17,339 nt of DNA from Chloroflexota bacterium (GTDB taxonomy: Bacteria; Chloroflexota; Anaerolineae; Anaerolineales; UBA4823): contig JAJZSS010000002.1 of assembly GCA_021849525.1 (NCBI GenBank), positions 1 through 17,339 of the forward strand. The letters are read 5' to 3'. A program made the translations under genes and the position numbers. Below the pieces are notes generated by a model. It did not search any database and was not told where the DNA came from. It saw nothing but the letters and a program-made list of their open reading frames with translations. Of the stretch, positions 1 to 6,878 are shown piece after piece. Positions within the stretch are counted from its first letter, which is position 1; each line of letters opens with the position of its first letter.

Positions 1-534
1 TTTCCCGAAATTCCGATCTATATCGCCGGGGTAAATCCTGGCCTGGCGCGCCTGGCAGGCGAAGCTGCCGATGGTTTCCTGGTCCATCCCTTTCATTCCC
101 CAGAATACTTAAAACAGGTCCTGTTTCCCGGCATCCAGGAAGGCCTGCAGCGCAGCGGTCGAAGCCGCGGCGACTTGAAAATTGCCTGCACTGCATTTTG
201 CGTGACCAACCCTGGCGAGCGAGAATTTGTTCGCCAGCAGATTGCATTTTATGCTTCCACTCCCTCATATATAAACGTGATGGCCTCGCACGGCTGGCAG
301 GAGATTGCTGAGCAGCTCTCCCATCTGGCGTCTCGCAAACAATGGCAGGCGATGCCAGCTTTGATCAGCAATGAGATGCTGGCGACATTTGCAGTTGAAT
401 GCACACCTCAGGAGCTGCCCAGCGCGCTGTCTGAGCGCTACGCCGGACTGGTAGATCGCCTGGGCTTATATTGGCCCTTTATTCCTGGTGAGCGGGATGA
501 ATTTTGGCGTTCATTTCTAAAGACACAGGCCTGA
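1..534 (+). CDS. Luciferase-like (F420-type) oxidoreductase, C-terminal part
   Basis: The reading frame is open from the first base of the window to TGA at 532-534, so this is the last 177 codons of a gene that starts upstream. The segment opens with PEIPIYIAGVNPGLARLAGE followed by ADGFLVHPFHSPEYL, a pattern typical of the C-terminal half of luciferase-like TIM-barrel flavin- or F420-dependent oxidoreductases, where a conserved Gly/Ala-Asp-Gly segment lines the cofactor pocket. The tail matches what I know of the TIGR03617-like F420-dependent group, which supports F420 rather than FMN, but the N-terminal cofactor-binding residues are outside the window and the substrate cannot be told. An internal TTG at 175 could be read as a start, but the upstream codons clearly continue the same domain. 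The next gene, pcm, begins 15 bases downstream and is probably co-transcribed. Confidence 0.8.
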   Translation, partial: FPEIPIYIAGVNPGLARLAGEAADGFLVHPFHSPEYLKQVLFPGIQEGLQRSGRSRGDLKIACTAFCVTNPGEREFVRQQIAFYASTPSYINVMASHGWQEIAEQLSHLASRKQWQAMPALISNEMLATFAVECTPQELPSALSERYAGLVDRLGLYWPFIPGERDEFWRSFLKTQA

Positions 535-549
535 GGTTCGAATCAAAGT

Positions 550-1248
550 ATGCTTCTCGAGGCAGATCCCCTGGATCACATTTATGCTCTGGAGCGGCGA
601 GCAATGGTTAGCGAGCAGATCGCCCGGCGGGGTATCGTGGATGAGCCTGTACTTCAAGCCATGAGCGAAGTCCCCCGCCATCTTTTCATTCCCCCAGAGC
701 TGCGTCAGGCTGCTTACCAGGATCGCCCTCTTCCAATTGGGTATCGCCAGACTATCTCACAGCCATATATCGTCGGCCTGATGACCCAAATGTTACATCT
801 GAATGGCTCAGAATCGGTGTTAGAGATCGGCACCGGCTCCGGCTACCAGGCCGCAATCCTGGCACAATTGGCGGCGAAAGTACATACAATCGAACGGTAT
901 GCAGCGCTCTCAGCGGCAGCCAGGCAAGTAATCCAGGGGCTGGGTATCCGAAATGTAAGTTTTCATGTGGGGGATGGCAGCCTTGGACTGGCAGAATATG
1001 CCCCGTTTGAGGCCATCCTGGTGACCGCCGGTGCGCCGAGCGTTCCGAAAATGCTCCTGGATCAATTAAGCGAGCGAGGCCGGCTGGTTATCCCGGTAGG
1101 CAAGTGGACGGGGCAGTCCCTGGAGCGCTGGCGGCGAACGCCAGCCGGCTTTGAGCATGAAGCTGTAGCTCCGGTAGCCTTTGTGCCGCTGGTTGGAAAA
1201 GCGGGGTGGGAATCAGTGGATGACGAAAATGAAAACGCCCCCGATTAA
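550..1248 (+). CDS. pcm: Protein-L-isoaspartate O-methyltransferase
   Basis: This 232-residue protein methylates L-isoaspartyl residues in damaged proteins using S-adenosylmethionine, starting their repair in the cytoplasm. Family hallmarks are clear: MVSEQIARRGI near residue 19, VPRHLFIP at 41-48, PIGYRQTISQPYIV at 62-75 (the active-site Ser/Thr loop, with Arg where Gly is common), and the SAM-binding VLEIGTGSGYQAA at 90-102. A later motif, ILVTAGAPSVPK, matches the family post-motif region. Length is slightly above the usual 205-220 because of about 15 extra residues at each end. The start is uncertain: ATG 550 has only a weak GAGG overlapping the preceding stop, 13 bases away, and Met19 is an alternative. 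The gene follows the oxidoreductase by 15 bases, suggesting translational coupling. The last codons lie inside the hairpin at 1235-1262. Confidence 0.92.
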   Translation: MLLEADPLDHIYALERRAMVSEQIARRGIVDEPVLQAMSEVPRHLFIPPELRQAAYQDRPLPIGYRQTISQPYIVGLMTQMLHLNGSESVLEIGTGSGYQAAILAQLAAKVHTIERYAALSAAARQVIQGLGIRNVSFHVGDGSLGLAEYAPFEAILVTAGAPSVPKMLLDQLSERGRLVIPVGKWTGQSLERWRRTPAGFEHEAVAPVAFVPLVGKAGWESVDDENENAPD

Positions 1249-1262
1249 GAAAACGGGGGCGT
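1235..1262. terminator. Intrinsic terminator shared by convergent pcm and rnj
   Basis: A perfect 9-bp stem, ACGCCCCCG at 1235-1243 with CGGGGGCGT at 1254-1262, encloses a 10-base loop that contains the TAA stop of pcm. Read on the minus strand it is followed by TTTTCATTTT, a good U-tract, so it mainly ends the rnj transcript 16 bases after its stop codon. Read on the plus strand it is followed by ATTGATTA, a much poorer tract, so termination of pcm is probably weaker. Confidence 0.8.
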
Positions 1263-1278
1263 ATTGATTATCGCCAGA

Positions 1279-2922
1279 TCAGGCGTGGGTCAGCGAGACA
1301 AAGATCATGGGTCTCCGCCGAGTCTTATTGAACAAGAATGATTTAACAGTTTCCTGGATATCATCCTCGATCCTGGCGGTCCCACTGCTCACTGTCTCTC
1401 GAACGAGGTCGCGAGTCTCAGCAATCAAGTCCTCGCCGCCATTCCGGGTGTAGATAAACCCACGCGTAATGATTTCCGGGTCATCGAGCAAGCGATGCGA
1501 ATACTGATCCAGGGTCAGGTTTATCAACACAAACCCATCCCTTGCCAGCGCTTCTCGCTCACGGATCACACTGGGACCAACATCGCCTACCCCATAACCA
1601 TCTACAAATACCCAGCCGCCTTTGATCCGCTCTGCCAGGCGCATTTCTCCGTTATGGAACTCAACCACCTGACCGTTTTCAATGATCGCGATATTTTCCT
1701 TGGGCACACCAATCTGCTGAGCAATCGCAGAATGCTGGTGTAAATGACGCAGCTCACCATGGATCGGAATAAAATACTTGGGCTTAACCAGGTGTAGAAG
1801 CAGTTTCATTTCTTCCTGGCTGGCGTGCCCGGAGACGTGCACCGGGGCAATCCCTTCGTAAATCACCTTCGCGCCGCGCCGGAACAGGCGATTGATGGTG
1901 CGATAGACCGTTTCCTCGTTGCCCGGGATGGGGTGCGATGAAAGGACAACGGTATCACTTGGGGTGATATCGAACTGGCGATTGGTGCCCGTGGACAGCC
2001 GGCCCATGATCGAGGTTGGCTCACCCTGGGTACCGGTACACATCAACACCACCTGATGGTGAGGCAGCTTCAGCGCCTGGTCAAGGGGAACAAGAAGATC
2101 ATCGGGTAAATCTAAATATCCCAATTTGCTGGCAATTTTGGCGTTTTCAACCATACTGGCGCCTACAAAAGCCATTTTTCGACCCTGGCGGATGGCCGCA
2201 TTACCAACTTGCTGCATGCGTGAGATCAGCGAGGCGAAGCTGGCGATGATAATCCGCCCTTTTGCATTGCGGAAGACTTCATCGAACGCTGGATCGATCA
2301 CTCGCTCAGACGGAGTCCAGCCTGGCTTATCGGCATTGGTCGAATCCGCCAACAGGGCCAACACACCCCGTCCGGCTAACTCAGCCAGCTTGGCATAATC
2401 AGTTGGCCAGTTATCGATCGGGGTATGGTCAAATTTATAATCCCCGGTATGGATCACCAGCCCGGCCGGCGTCGTTATCCCCAGACCAACACAATCCGGA
2501 ATGGAGTGGCTGACATGGAAAAATTCCACCTTGAACGGCCCGACCTGAATTGCATCCCCGGCATGCACGGTCTCCAACCTGGCTTTGCTTAATACCCCTT
2601 CCCGGGCGAGCTTGACCTCTAACAAACCGCGCGTCAACGGGGTTGCATAGATGGGCACATCGATCTCTTCAAGCACGTGTTTGATCGCCCCGGTATGATC
2701 TTCATGACCGTGGGTTACGATAATGCCGCGCACATTCTGGCGTTTATCCAGCACATATTGAAAATCGGGGATGATATAGTCGATCCCCAACATATCATTC
2801 TCGGGAAACATCATGCCGGTATCGACAATGAGGATATTCTCCCCAAATTCGTAGGCCATCATATTCTTCCCGACTTCCCCCAGTCCACCCAGGGGGATTA
2901 TTCTAAGTTTTTGATTACTCAT
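1279..2922 (-). CDS. rnj: Ribonuclease J
   Basis: This 547-residue protein is a full-length RNase J, a metal-dependent enzyme with endonuclease and 5'-3' exonuclease activity in mRNA decay and rRNA maturation. It has the metallo-beta-lactamase core: the LGGLGEVGKN opening at 11-20 and the zinc motif HGHEDHTG with His71, His73, Asp75 and His76. Further on are HTGDYKFD, the beta-CASP region with ADSTNAD and the SHPIPGNE loop, and VSGHASQEE followed by FIPIHGELRHLHQH, which supplies late metal ligands. The C-terminal domain is present. ATG 2922 is preceded by AGGAT at a workable distance and matches the usual N-terminus. It is preceded by a structured leader with its own terminator (2941-3126) and ended by the hairpin at 1235-1262. 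Which paralogue (J1 or J2) it corresponds to cannot be decided. Confidence 0.95.
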   Translation of the reverse strand: MSNQKLRIIPLGGLGEVGKNMMAYEFGENILIVDTGMMFPENDMLGIDYIIPDFQYVLDKRQNVRGIIVTHGHEDHTGAIKHVLEEIDVPIYATPLTRGLLEVKLAREGVLSKARLETVHAGDAIQVGPFKVEFFHVSHSIPDCVGLGITTPAGLVIHTGDYKFDHTPIDNWPTDYAKLAELAGRGVLALLADSTNADKPGWTPSERVIDPAFDEVFRNAKGRIIIASFASLISRMQQVGNAAIRQGRKMAFVGASMVENAKIASKLGYLDLPDDLLVPLDQALKLPHHQVVLMCTGTQGEPTSIMGRLSTGTNRQFDITPSDTVVLSSHPIPGNEETVYRTINRLFRRGAKVIYEGIAPVHVSGHASQEEMKLLLHLVKPKYFIPIHGELRHLHQHSAIAQQIGVPKENIAIIENGQVVEFHNGEMRLAERIKGGWVFVDGYGVGDVGPSVIREREALARDGFVLINLTLDQYSHRLLDDPEIITRGFIYTRNGGEDLIAETRDLVRETVSSGTARIEDDIQETVKSFLFNKTRRRPMIFVSLTHA

Positions 2923-2940
2923 ACAATTATCCTATCTAAT

Positions 2941-2982
2941 ATTAAGAAAACGAACCCCATCAGGAGTTTTCCAGCTGGGGCT
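2941..2982 (-). terminator. Intrinsic terminator in the rnj leader
   Basis: On the minus strand AGCCCCA (2982-2976) pairs with TGGGGTT (2959-2953). Inside, GGA (2972-2970) pairs with TCC (2965-2963) around an AAAC loop. CGTTTTCTTAAT follows, a fair U-rich tract. It lies only about 30 bases before the rnj ATG, so it would stop transcripts from the strong upstream promoter unless it is bypassed. Confidence 0.6.
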
Positions 2983-3114
2983 CATGTTACTGTATCCATA
3001 TTCAGATTACAACCGGGTGCGTCTAAATCTATTGATTAGGCCACCCGCCCGTTCTGGGAGCGATGTAACTTGTGATTCGCCGGGTTTCCGGCTAGCTAAA
3101 AACCTCTTACTTGT
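2941..3114 (-). ncRNA. Candidate structured leader RNA / attenuator of rnj
   Basis: Transcription from the promoter at 3121-3149 should begin near 3114 and cross about 190 bases without a convincing gene before the rnj ATG at 2922. The RNA can form hairpin A (GCCGG, AAAC loop, CCGGC; 3092-3079) and hairpin B (3047-3014), in which CGGGTG pairs with CACCCG and CTAATC pairs with GATTTAG across an AATA loop, one T bulged. A weaker hairpin uses CTG/CAG around 3005-2989. A long-range stem is possible between 3106-3094 and 2976-2964, closing these as a multi-branched fold. The 3' end is the terminator at 2953-2982. I cannot match it by eye to a known riboswitch, 6S, SRP, RNase P or tmRNA class. It could be an attenuating leader or a separate small RNA. 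Structures were paired by hand, not computed. Confidence 0.5.
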
Positions 3115-3120
3115 TGCTGG

Positions 3121-3149
3121 ATTATAGCATGCAGGACCTTATTTGTCAA
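3121..3149 (-). promoter_or_regulatory. Perfect-consensus sigma-70 promoter of the rnj leader
   Basis: On the minus strand TTGACA (3149-3144) and TATAAT (3126-3121) are separated by exactly 17 bases. Both hexamers match the housekeeping consensus fully. It sits in the gap after the groEL terminator and faces rnj; the predicted start is near 3114. No other promoter for rnj stands out. Confidence 0.85.
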
Positions 3150-3197
3150 AGTTTTCACTTGTGGAAACGCCAATCCGATAATTTCTATTATTAATCT

Positions 3198-3235
3198 AAT
3201 AAAACAGTGGAGAGCAATCGTGCTGCTCTCCACTG
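3198..3235 (-). terminator. groESL intrinsic terminator
   Basis: On the minus strand a perfect 12-bp stem, CAGTGGAGAGCA paired with TGCTCTCCACTG (3235-3205, 7-base loop), is followed by TTTTATT. It begins about 20 bases after the groEL stop codon and cleanly separates groESL from the rnj promoter. Confidence 0.9.
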
Positions 3236-3254
3236 AGGCGATCAAAAAATCGAT

Positions 3255-4883
3255 TTAATAATCCGGCATCGGCGGGGGAGCCGCTTTTTCCTTTTCAGGG
3301 ATGTCGGTAATCAAGGCTTCGGTAGTCAGGATCATAGCTGCAATCGAGGCAGCATTTTCCAGCGCTCCACGGGTCACCTTGGCAGGATCGATTACACCAT
3401 TCTTAACCATATCAACATAGGCTTCGCTGATGACGTTGTAACCGATATTCTTGTTCTTCTTCTCTTTCTGAGCGCGGCGAACGCCTTCCAGGATCACAGA
3501 GCCATCTTTACCTGCGTTCTCGGCAATCCGGCGCATGGGCATTTCCAAAGCTTTGCGGACGATATTCACGCCAATCTTGGCGTCTTCATCATCCATCTTG
3601 AGAGCTGCCAGGGCATCCATGGCATTGATCAGAGCCACACCACCACCCGGAACGATGCCTTCTTCAACAGCTGCACGAGTTGCCGACAGGGCATCTTCGA
3701 CGCGGTGTTTCTTTTCCTTCAGCTCGGTCTCAGTGGCTGCGCCAACACGAATGATGGCAACGCCGCCCGAGAGTTTCGCCAGGCGTTCCTGGAGTTTCTC
3801 GCGATCATAATCGCTGGTGCTCTTGTCGATCTCAACCCGGATCTGCTCGATGCGGCCTTTGATCTGGGACGGATCGCCCTTACCGCCAACAAGAGTGGTG
3901 TCGTCTTTGGTGACGACGATCTTCTCAGCGCGGCCGAGGTCGGCAATCGTGGCGCTTTCCAGCTTGCGGCCGGTCTCTTCAGAGATCACGGTCGCGCCGG
4001 TCAGGGTAGCAATATCCTGCAGCATGGCCTTGCGGCGATCGCCAAAGCCAGGGGCCTTGACAGCGACCACGTTCAGCATGCCACGCAGTTTGTTCAAAAC
4101 CAGGGTCGCGAGAGCTTCGCCATCGAGATCTTCGGCGATGATGATCAAATCACGGCGACCAACCTGGACGAGTTTCTCAAGAAGGGGAACGATATCCTGA
4201 GCCGCGGAGATTTTCTTGTCGTGGATCAGGATATAGGGATCGCTGATGCTGGCTTCCATGTGCTCGGCATCGGTAATAAAGTAAGCCGAGATATAGCCGC
4301 GGTCAAACTGCATACCTTCAACGTATTCAGTTTCGAATTCCAGGCCTTTGGATTCTTCCACAGTGATGACGCCGTCTTTACCGACTTTGTCCATCACTTC
4401 GGCAATCAGCTCACCAATCACGCGGTCCTGGGCAGAAATCGAAGCCACATTGGCGATGTCTTCTTTGGAGGTCAGCTCGATAGCCTGTTCATTGATTTTT
4501 CCAGCGACTGCTTTGGTAGCAGCTTCGATGCCACGTTTGAGCAGCATCGGGTTGGCGCCGGCAGCCAGATTACGCATACCTTCCATCACGATCGAATGCG
4601 CTAAAACAGTAGAAGTGGTTGTGCCATCTCCAGCAATGTCATTGGTCTTGGTGGCGGCTTCCTTGAGCAGCTGGGCGCCCATATTTTCAAAGGGGTCTTC
4701 CAGCTCAATTTCCTTCGCAACGGTTACACCGTCGTGGGTCACAGTCGGGGATCCGAATTTCTTATCCAGGGCAACATTGCGGCCTTTCGGGCCGAGGGTC
4801 GTTGCGACCGCGTCTGCCAGAGTTTCCATACCCCGGGAGAGACGTCGGCGGGCTTCTTCAGCGAAAATAAGTTGTTTAGCCAT
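3255..4883 (-). CDS. groEL: Chaperonin GroEL (60 kDa)
   Basis: This is the ATP-driven chaperonin subunit of the double-ring folding chamber, working with GroES in the cytoplasm. At 542 residues it has normal length. The N-terminus [15 protein letters not shown], the nucleotide-binding TLGPKGRNV at 29-37 and the [10 protein letters not shown] segment at 81-90 (catalytic Asp86) are intact, as are the apical-domain region and the GGGVALINA and MILTTEALI segments of the second equatorial half. The C-terminus ends in PPPMPDY instead of a Gly-Met repeat tail. ATG 4883 is preceded by AGGAG nine bases upstream. It follows groES after 31 bases and shares its promoter and CIRCE operator; the operon ends at the terminator at 3198-3235. 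In HrcA systems GroEL also keeps the repressor active, which would link this gene to hrcA at 12347. Confidence 0.98.
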   Translation of the reverse strand: MAKQLIFAEEARRRLSRGMETLADAVATTLGPKGRNVALDKKFGSPTVTHDGVTVAKEIELEDPFENMGAQLLKEAATKTNDIAGDGTTTSTVLAHSIVMEGMRNLAAGANPMLLKRGIEAATKAVAGKINEQAIELTSKEDIANVASISAQDRVIGELIAEVMDKVGKDGVITVEESKGLEFETEYVEGMQFDRGYISAYFITDAEHMEASISDPYILIHDKKISAAQDIVPLLEKLVQVGRRDLIIIAEDLDGEALATLVLNKLRGMLNVVAVKAPGFGDRRKAMLQDIATLTGATVISEETGRKLESATIADLGRAEKIVVTKDDTTLVGGKGDPSQIKGRIEQIRVEIDKSTSDYDREKLQERLAKLSGGVAIIRVGAATETELKEKKHRVEDALSATRAAVEEGIVPGGGVALINAMDALAALKMDDEDAKIGVNIVRKALEMPMRRIAENAGKDGSVILEGVRRAQKEKKNKNIGYNVISEAYVDMVKNGVIDPAKVTRGALENAASIAAMILTTEALITDIPEKEKAAPPPMPDY

Positions 4884-4914
4884 TGATGATTACTCCTATT
4901 ATTGGGAAATTAAT

Positions 4915-5208
4915 TTACGCCAGGATTGCTAAAATGTCGCTCTCGCGCAGAATGAGCAGCTTTTTGCCATCCACCTTGATCTCGGTGCCGGAATACTTGG
5001 CGAACAATACGGTATCGCCTGCAGCGACATCCATTGCCACGCGCTCACCTTTGTCGTTGCGATCACCAGGACCTACGGAAAGGACTTTCCCTTTTTGGGG
5101 TTTTTCTTTGGCGGTCTCGGGGAGCACAATCCCGCCAGCAGTGATTTCTTCCTGCTCGAGCGGCTCGATCACCACGCGGTTACCCAGGGGTTTAAGAGAC
5201 ATGGACAT
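4915..5208 (-). CDS. groES: Co-chaperonin GroES (10 kDa)
   Basis: This is the heptameric lid of the GroEL chamber. From ATG 5208 the product is 97 residues, the normal size. It reads [20 protein letters not shown] at the N-terminus, then the mobile loop around [19 protein letters not shown] that docks on GroEL, then GKVLSVGPG and the [18 protein letters not shown] region. ATG 5208 is chosen because AGGAGG at 5219-5214 lies five bases upstream. ATG 5202, two codons later, is eleven bases away and is nearly as plausible. An ATG at 5223 precedes the ribosome-binding site and is rejected. It is the first gene of the groESL operon, with a perfect CIRCE in its 5' untranslated region. Confidence 0.97.
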   Translation of the reverse strand: MSMSLKPLGNRVVIEPLEQEEITAGGIVLPETAKEKPQKGKVLSVGPGDRNDKGERVAMDVAAGDTVLFAKYSGTEIKVDGKKLLILRESDILAILA

Positions 5209-5255
5209 TATTACCTCCTGCATGAGAATTTGAAGAGTTGTTACTCAGGGATAAA

Positions 5256-5282
5256 TTAGCACTCAACTCGATTGAGTGCTAA
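5256..5282 (-). promoter_or_regulatory. CIRCE operator of groESL (HrcA binding site)
   Basis: TTAGCACTC and GAGTGCTAA are separated by nine bases (AACTCGATT); both arms are perfect CIRCE halves. It starts just after the predicted transcription start, so bound HrcA should block groESL transcription. hrcA itself is in this window. Confidence 0.97.
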
Positions 5283-5292
5283 TTGCGTCCGT

Positions 5293-5321
5293 ATCATAAC
5301 CAGATTTAGGATGTAAGTCAA
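5293..5321 (-). promoter_or_regulatory. groESL sigma-70 promoter
   Basis: On the minus strand TTGACT (5321-5316) and TATGAT (5298-5293) are spaced 17 bases apart. The predicted start, near 5286, lies directly beside the CIRCE operator, the usual arrangement for HrcA control. Confidence 0.88.
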
Positions 5322-5375
5322 GAGGGCAAATCAGATTCTTGCGAAATTCTTACACAAAACAAATATGCTCAGATG

Positions 5376-5396
5376 AAAAAATTGGAGGTCCAATCC
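5376..5396 (-). terminator. Terminator of the TPR gene pair
   Basis: On the minus strand ATTGG (5394-5390) and CCAAT (5385-5381) flank an ACCT loop, directly followed by a run of six T. The stem is short (5 bp, extendable by G-U pairs) but the U-tract is strong. It begins about 10 bases after the stop codon of the second TPR gene and sits before the groES promoter. Confidence 0.65.
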
Positions 5397-5405
5397 GATA
5401 GCTTG

Positions 5406-6872
5406 TTAATTCCCTGGTGAATATCCATCACCAGTTGGGGTAATGGCAGGTTGAGTTCCGTTAGGTGTCACAGTCGGTGTCGAGGCAACCATGTCGCCGG
5501 TAGTCACCCCACCGGTAGAGCTACCCAGCCGGCGGCATATCCCTTCGCTGTCTTCCACAATACTCATCAAGGTGACATCATCCGGATAACCTTCCCGAAC
5601 CTGCTGCAGCACATCCAATGCCTCGCTGCAGTAATTTTCAGCCGGGCGGCTTAAAAATGCCAGCACAGTGCCGTATTCAACATAGTAATAAGCCACACTT
5701 AAACTGGACAGTGGCAGACCTTCGACATCCATGCCGCCTAATTCATTCTCCGCCGCGGTACAGGATACAACGGCGCAGCGCAATAGGGGCGTAGCGCCCT
5801 CATAGTTTCGGGCCCGGATCGAGATGATCCCCAATTGCCCATAGGTATGGGCATTGGTAGGATCAAACTCCAGCGCTTTCTGGGCATTCAGCGTGGCAGC
5901 ATAAAACTGCCCTTCCTGGGTATAGGTTTTCGCAATCTCAATATAGGGCTGTGGATTTTGCACACCGAGCTGCTCATTAATCCTGGCGGCGCGATCAAAA
6001 TAGTCCAGCGCCCGATCGGGGTTTTTAATTCCTTCGCGATAGTTTTGACCAATCCGGATATACAGAAAAGTCATATTCGGAGCCAGGTCTGCCGCTTTTT
6101 GATATTGTTGGATGGCACTGTTATATTGAGCCAGGGTCTCCAAAACGTAAGCATACACCCGGTGGGTATCCATCAAATCTGGACCCAAGGAGACTGCCTG
6201 GGCAGCGTACTTCTCAGCCTGCGCCCACTTACCTTGATCGGCAAGGATTTCAGCATAAAATGCAAGCGCCAGGGCGTTGTTCGGATCCAGCTGGAAAGCG
6301 CGTGAGGCATCCCTTTCCGCTTCCAATAACATCAACTGGCGCTCTTCATTCTGAATTAATGAGTTGAAAGCATACCAATCCTTGACGAATGCGCGGGTGG
6401 CGTAATTATTGCTGTCATCCGGCATGATCTCAATCGCTTTATCGGCAGCCGCCAGGGCACTTTTCAAGCGCTCGAGGCGCTCGGTGTCATTGCGCAGTAA
6501 TTGTGAAGAATAGGTCTGAATGCGTGCCAGCTCATTCCATGCCTGAGAGTTTTGAGGGTCCTTCTCCAGGGCTGCCTGGTAAGCCTCAATCGCATCATTT
6601 ACCGGTGGGGCACTGGTTCCAGGGATATTGTTGCTCGGATCATCAATCTTCCCCGCTGCAAAATGAGCCTGAGCCTCCAGGATATAAGAACCGGCTGTAC
6701 GGGTCGGCGTTGGGGTAGGCAAAAATAGCGGCTGGATCTGGTTGCGCTGCCGGGAGAGCAGTAACCAGACTCCAAACAAGATCAGGCTGAGCAGGAATAA
6801 GACCCGATAGAAATTCGAACCCGAACGGCGCGGGTGAAATGTTGGCTGTTTTCCAACGAGCTGTTGATCCAT
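5406..6872 (-). CDS. Membrane-anchored TPR protein, paralogue B
   Basis: This 488-residue protein has a basic N-terminus, one membrane helix at about residues 23-40, then a linker containing PLFLPTPTPTRT (48-59). A long array of TPR-like helical repeats fills about 62-365; the clearest units contain DPQNSQAWNELARIQ, DPNNALALAFYAEIL and DPTNAHTYGQLGII. The repeats predict an external protein-binding scaffold. After them comes a segment with VEGLPL (383-388), VAYYYVEYGTVLA (393-405) and two cysteines (415, 446) that is also found in the neighbour, then a Ser/Thr/Pro/Gly tail. A further pair, Cys366 and Cys371, is specific to this copy. It starts six bases after the stop of paralogue A; no good ribosome-binding site is seen, so coupling is likely. 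Partner and function are unknown to me. Confidence 0.85.
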   Translation of the reverse strand: MDQQLVGKQPTFHPRRSGSNFYRVLFLLSLILFGVWLLLSRQRNQIQPLFLPTPTPTRTAGSYILEAQAHFAAGKIDDPSNNIPGTSAPPVNDAIEAYQAALEKDPQNSQAWNELARIQTYSSQLLRNDTERLERLKSALAAADKAIEIMPDDSNNYATRAFVKDWYAFNSLIQNEERQLMLLEAERDASRAFQLDPNNALALAFYAEILADQGKWAQAEKYAAQAVSLGPDLMDTHRVYAYVLETLAQYNSAIQQYQKAADLAPNMTFLYIRIGQNYREGIKNPDRALDYFDRAARINEQLGVQNPQPYIEIAKTYTQEGQFYAATLNAQKALEFDPTNAHTYGQLGIISIRARNYEGATPLLRCAVVSCTAAENELGGMDVEGLPLSSLSVAYYYVEYGTVLAFLSRPAENYCSEALDVLQQVREGYPDDVTLMSIVEDSEGICRRLGSSTGGVTTGDMVASTPTVTPNGTQPAITPTGDGYSPGN

Positions 6873-6878
6873 ATCTGA

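Noticed and set aside
2677..3039. A 120-codon plus-strand open frame overlapping the start of rnj and its leader
   Set aside because: No ribosome-binding site or recognisable protein; most of it is antisense to the conserved RNase J zinc-binding region.
2941..3114. Identification of the rnj leader as 6S RNA, SRP RNA, tmRNA, RNase P RNA or a T-box
   Set aside because: It lacks the conserved strings of SRP, tmRNA, RNase P and T-box, and its several short branches do not fit the single long hairpin of 6S; left unclassified.
3705..4604. A 299-codon open frame on the plus strand opposite groEL, and shorter ones on both strands around it
   Set aside because: It lies wholly antisense to a complete, well-conserved groEL, has no ribosome-binding site, and its translation resembles no family; it is a shadow of GC-biased codon use.
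3170..5400. The 11-base string CCAATCCGATA present at 3170-3180 and again at 5390-5400
   Set aside because: Exact 11-base matches are expected by chance in 17 kb; flanks differ and no wider similarity is seen.
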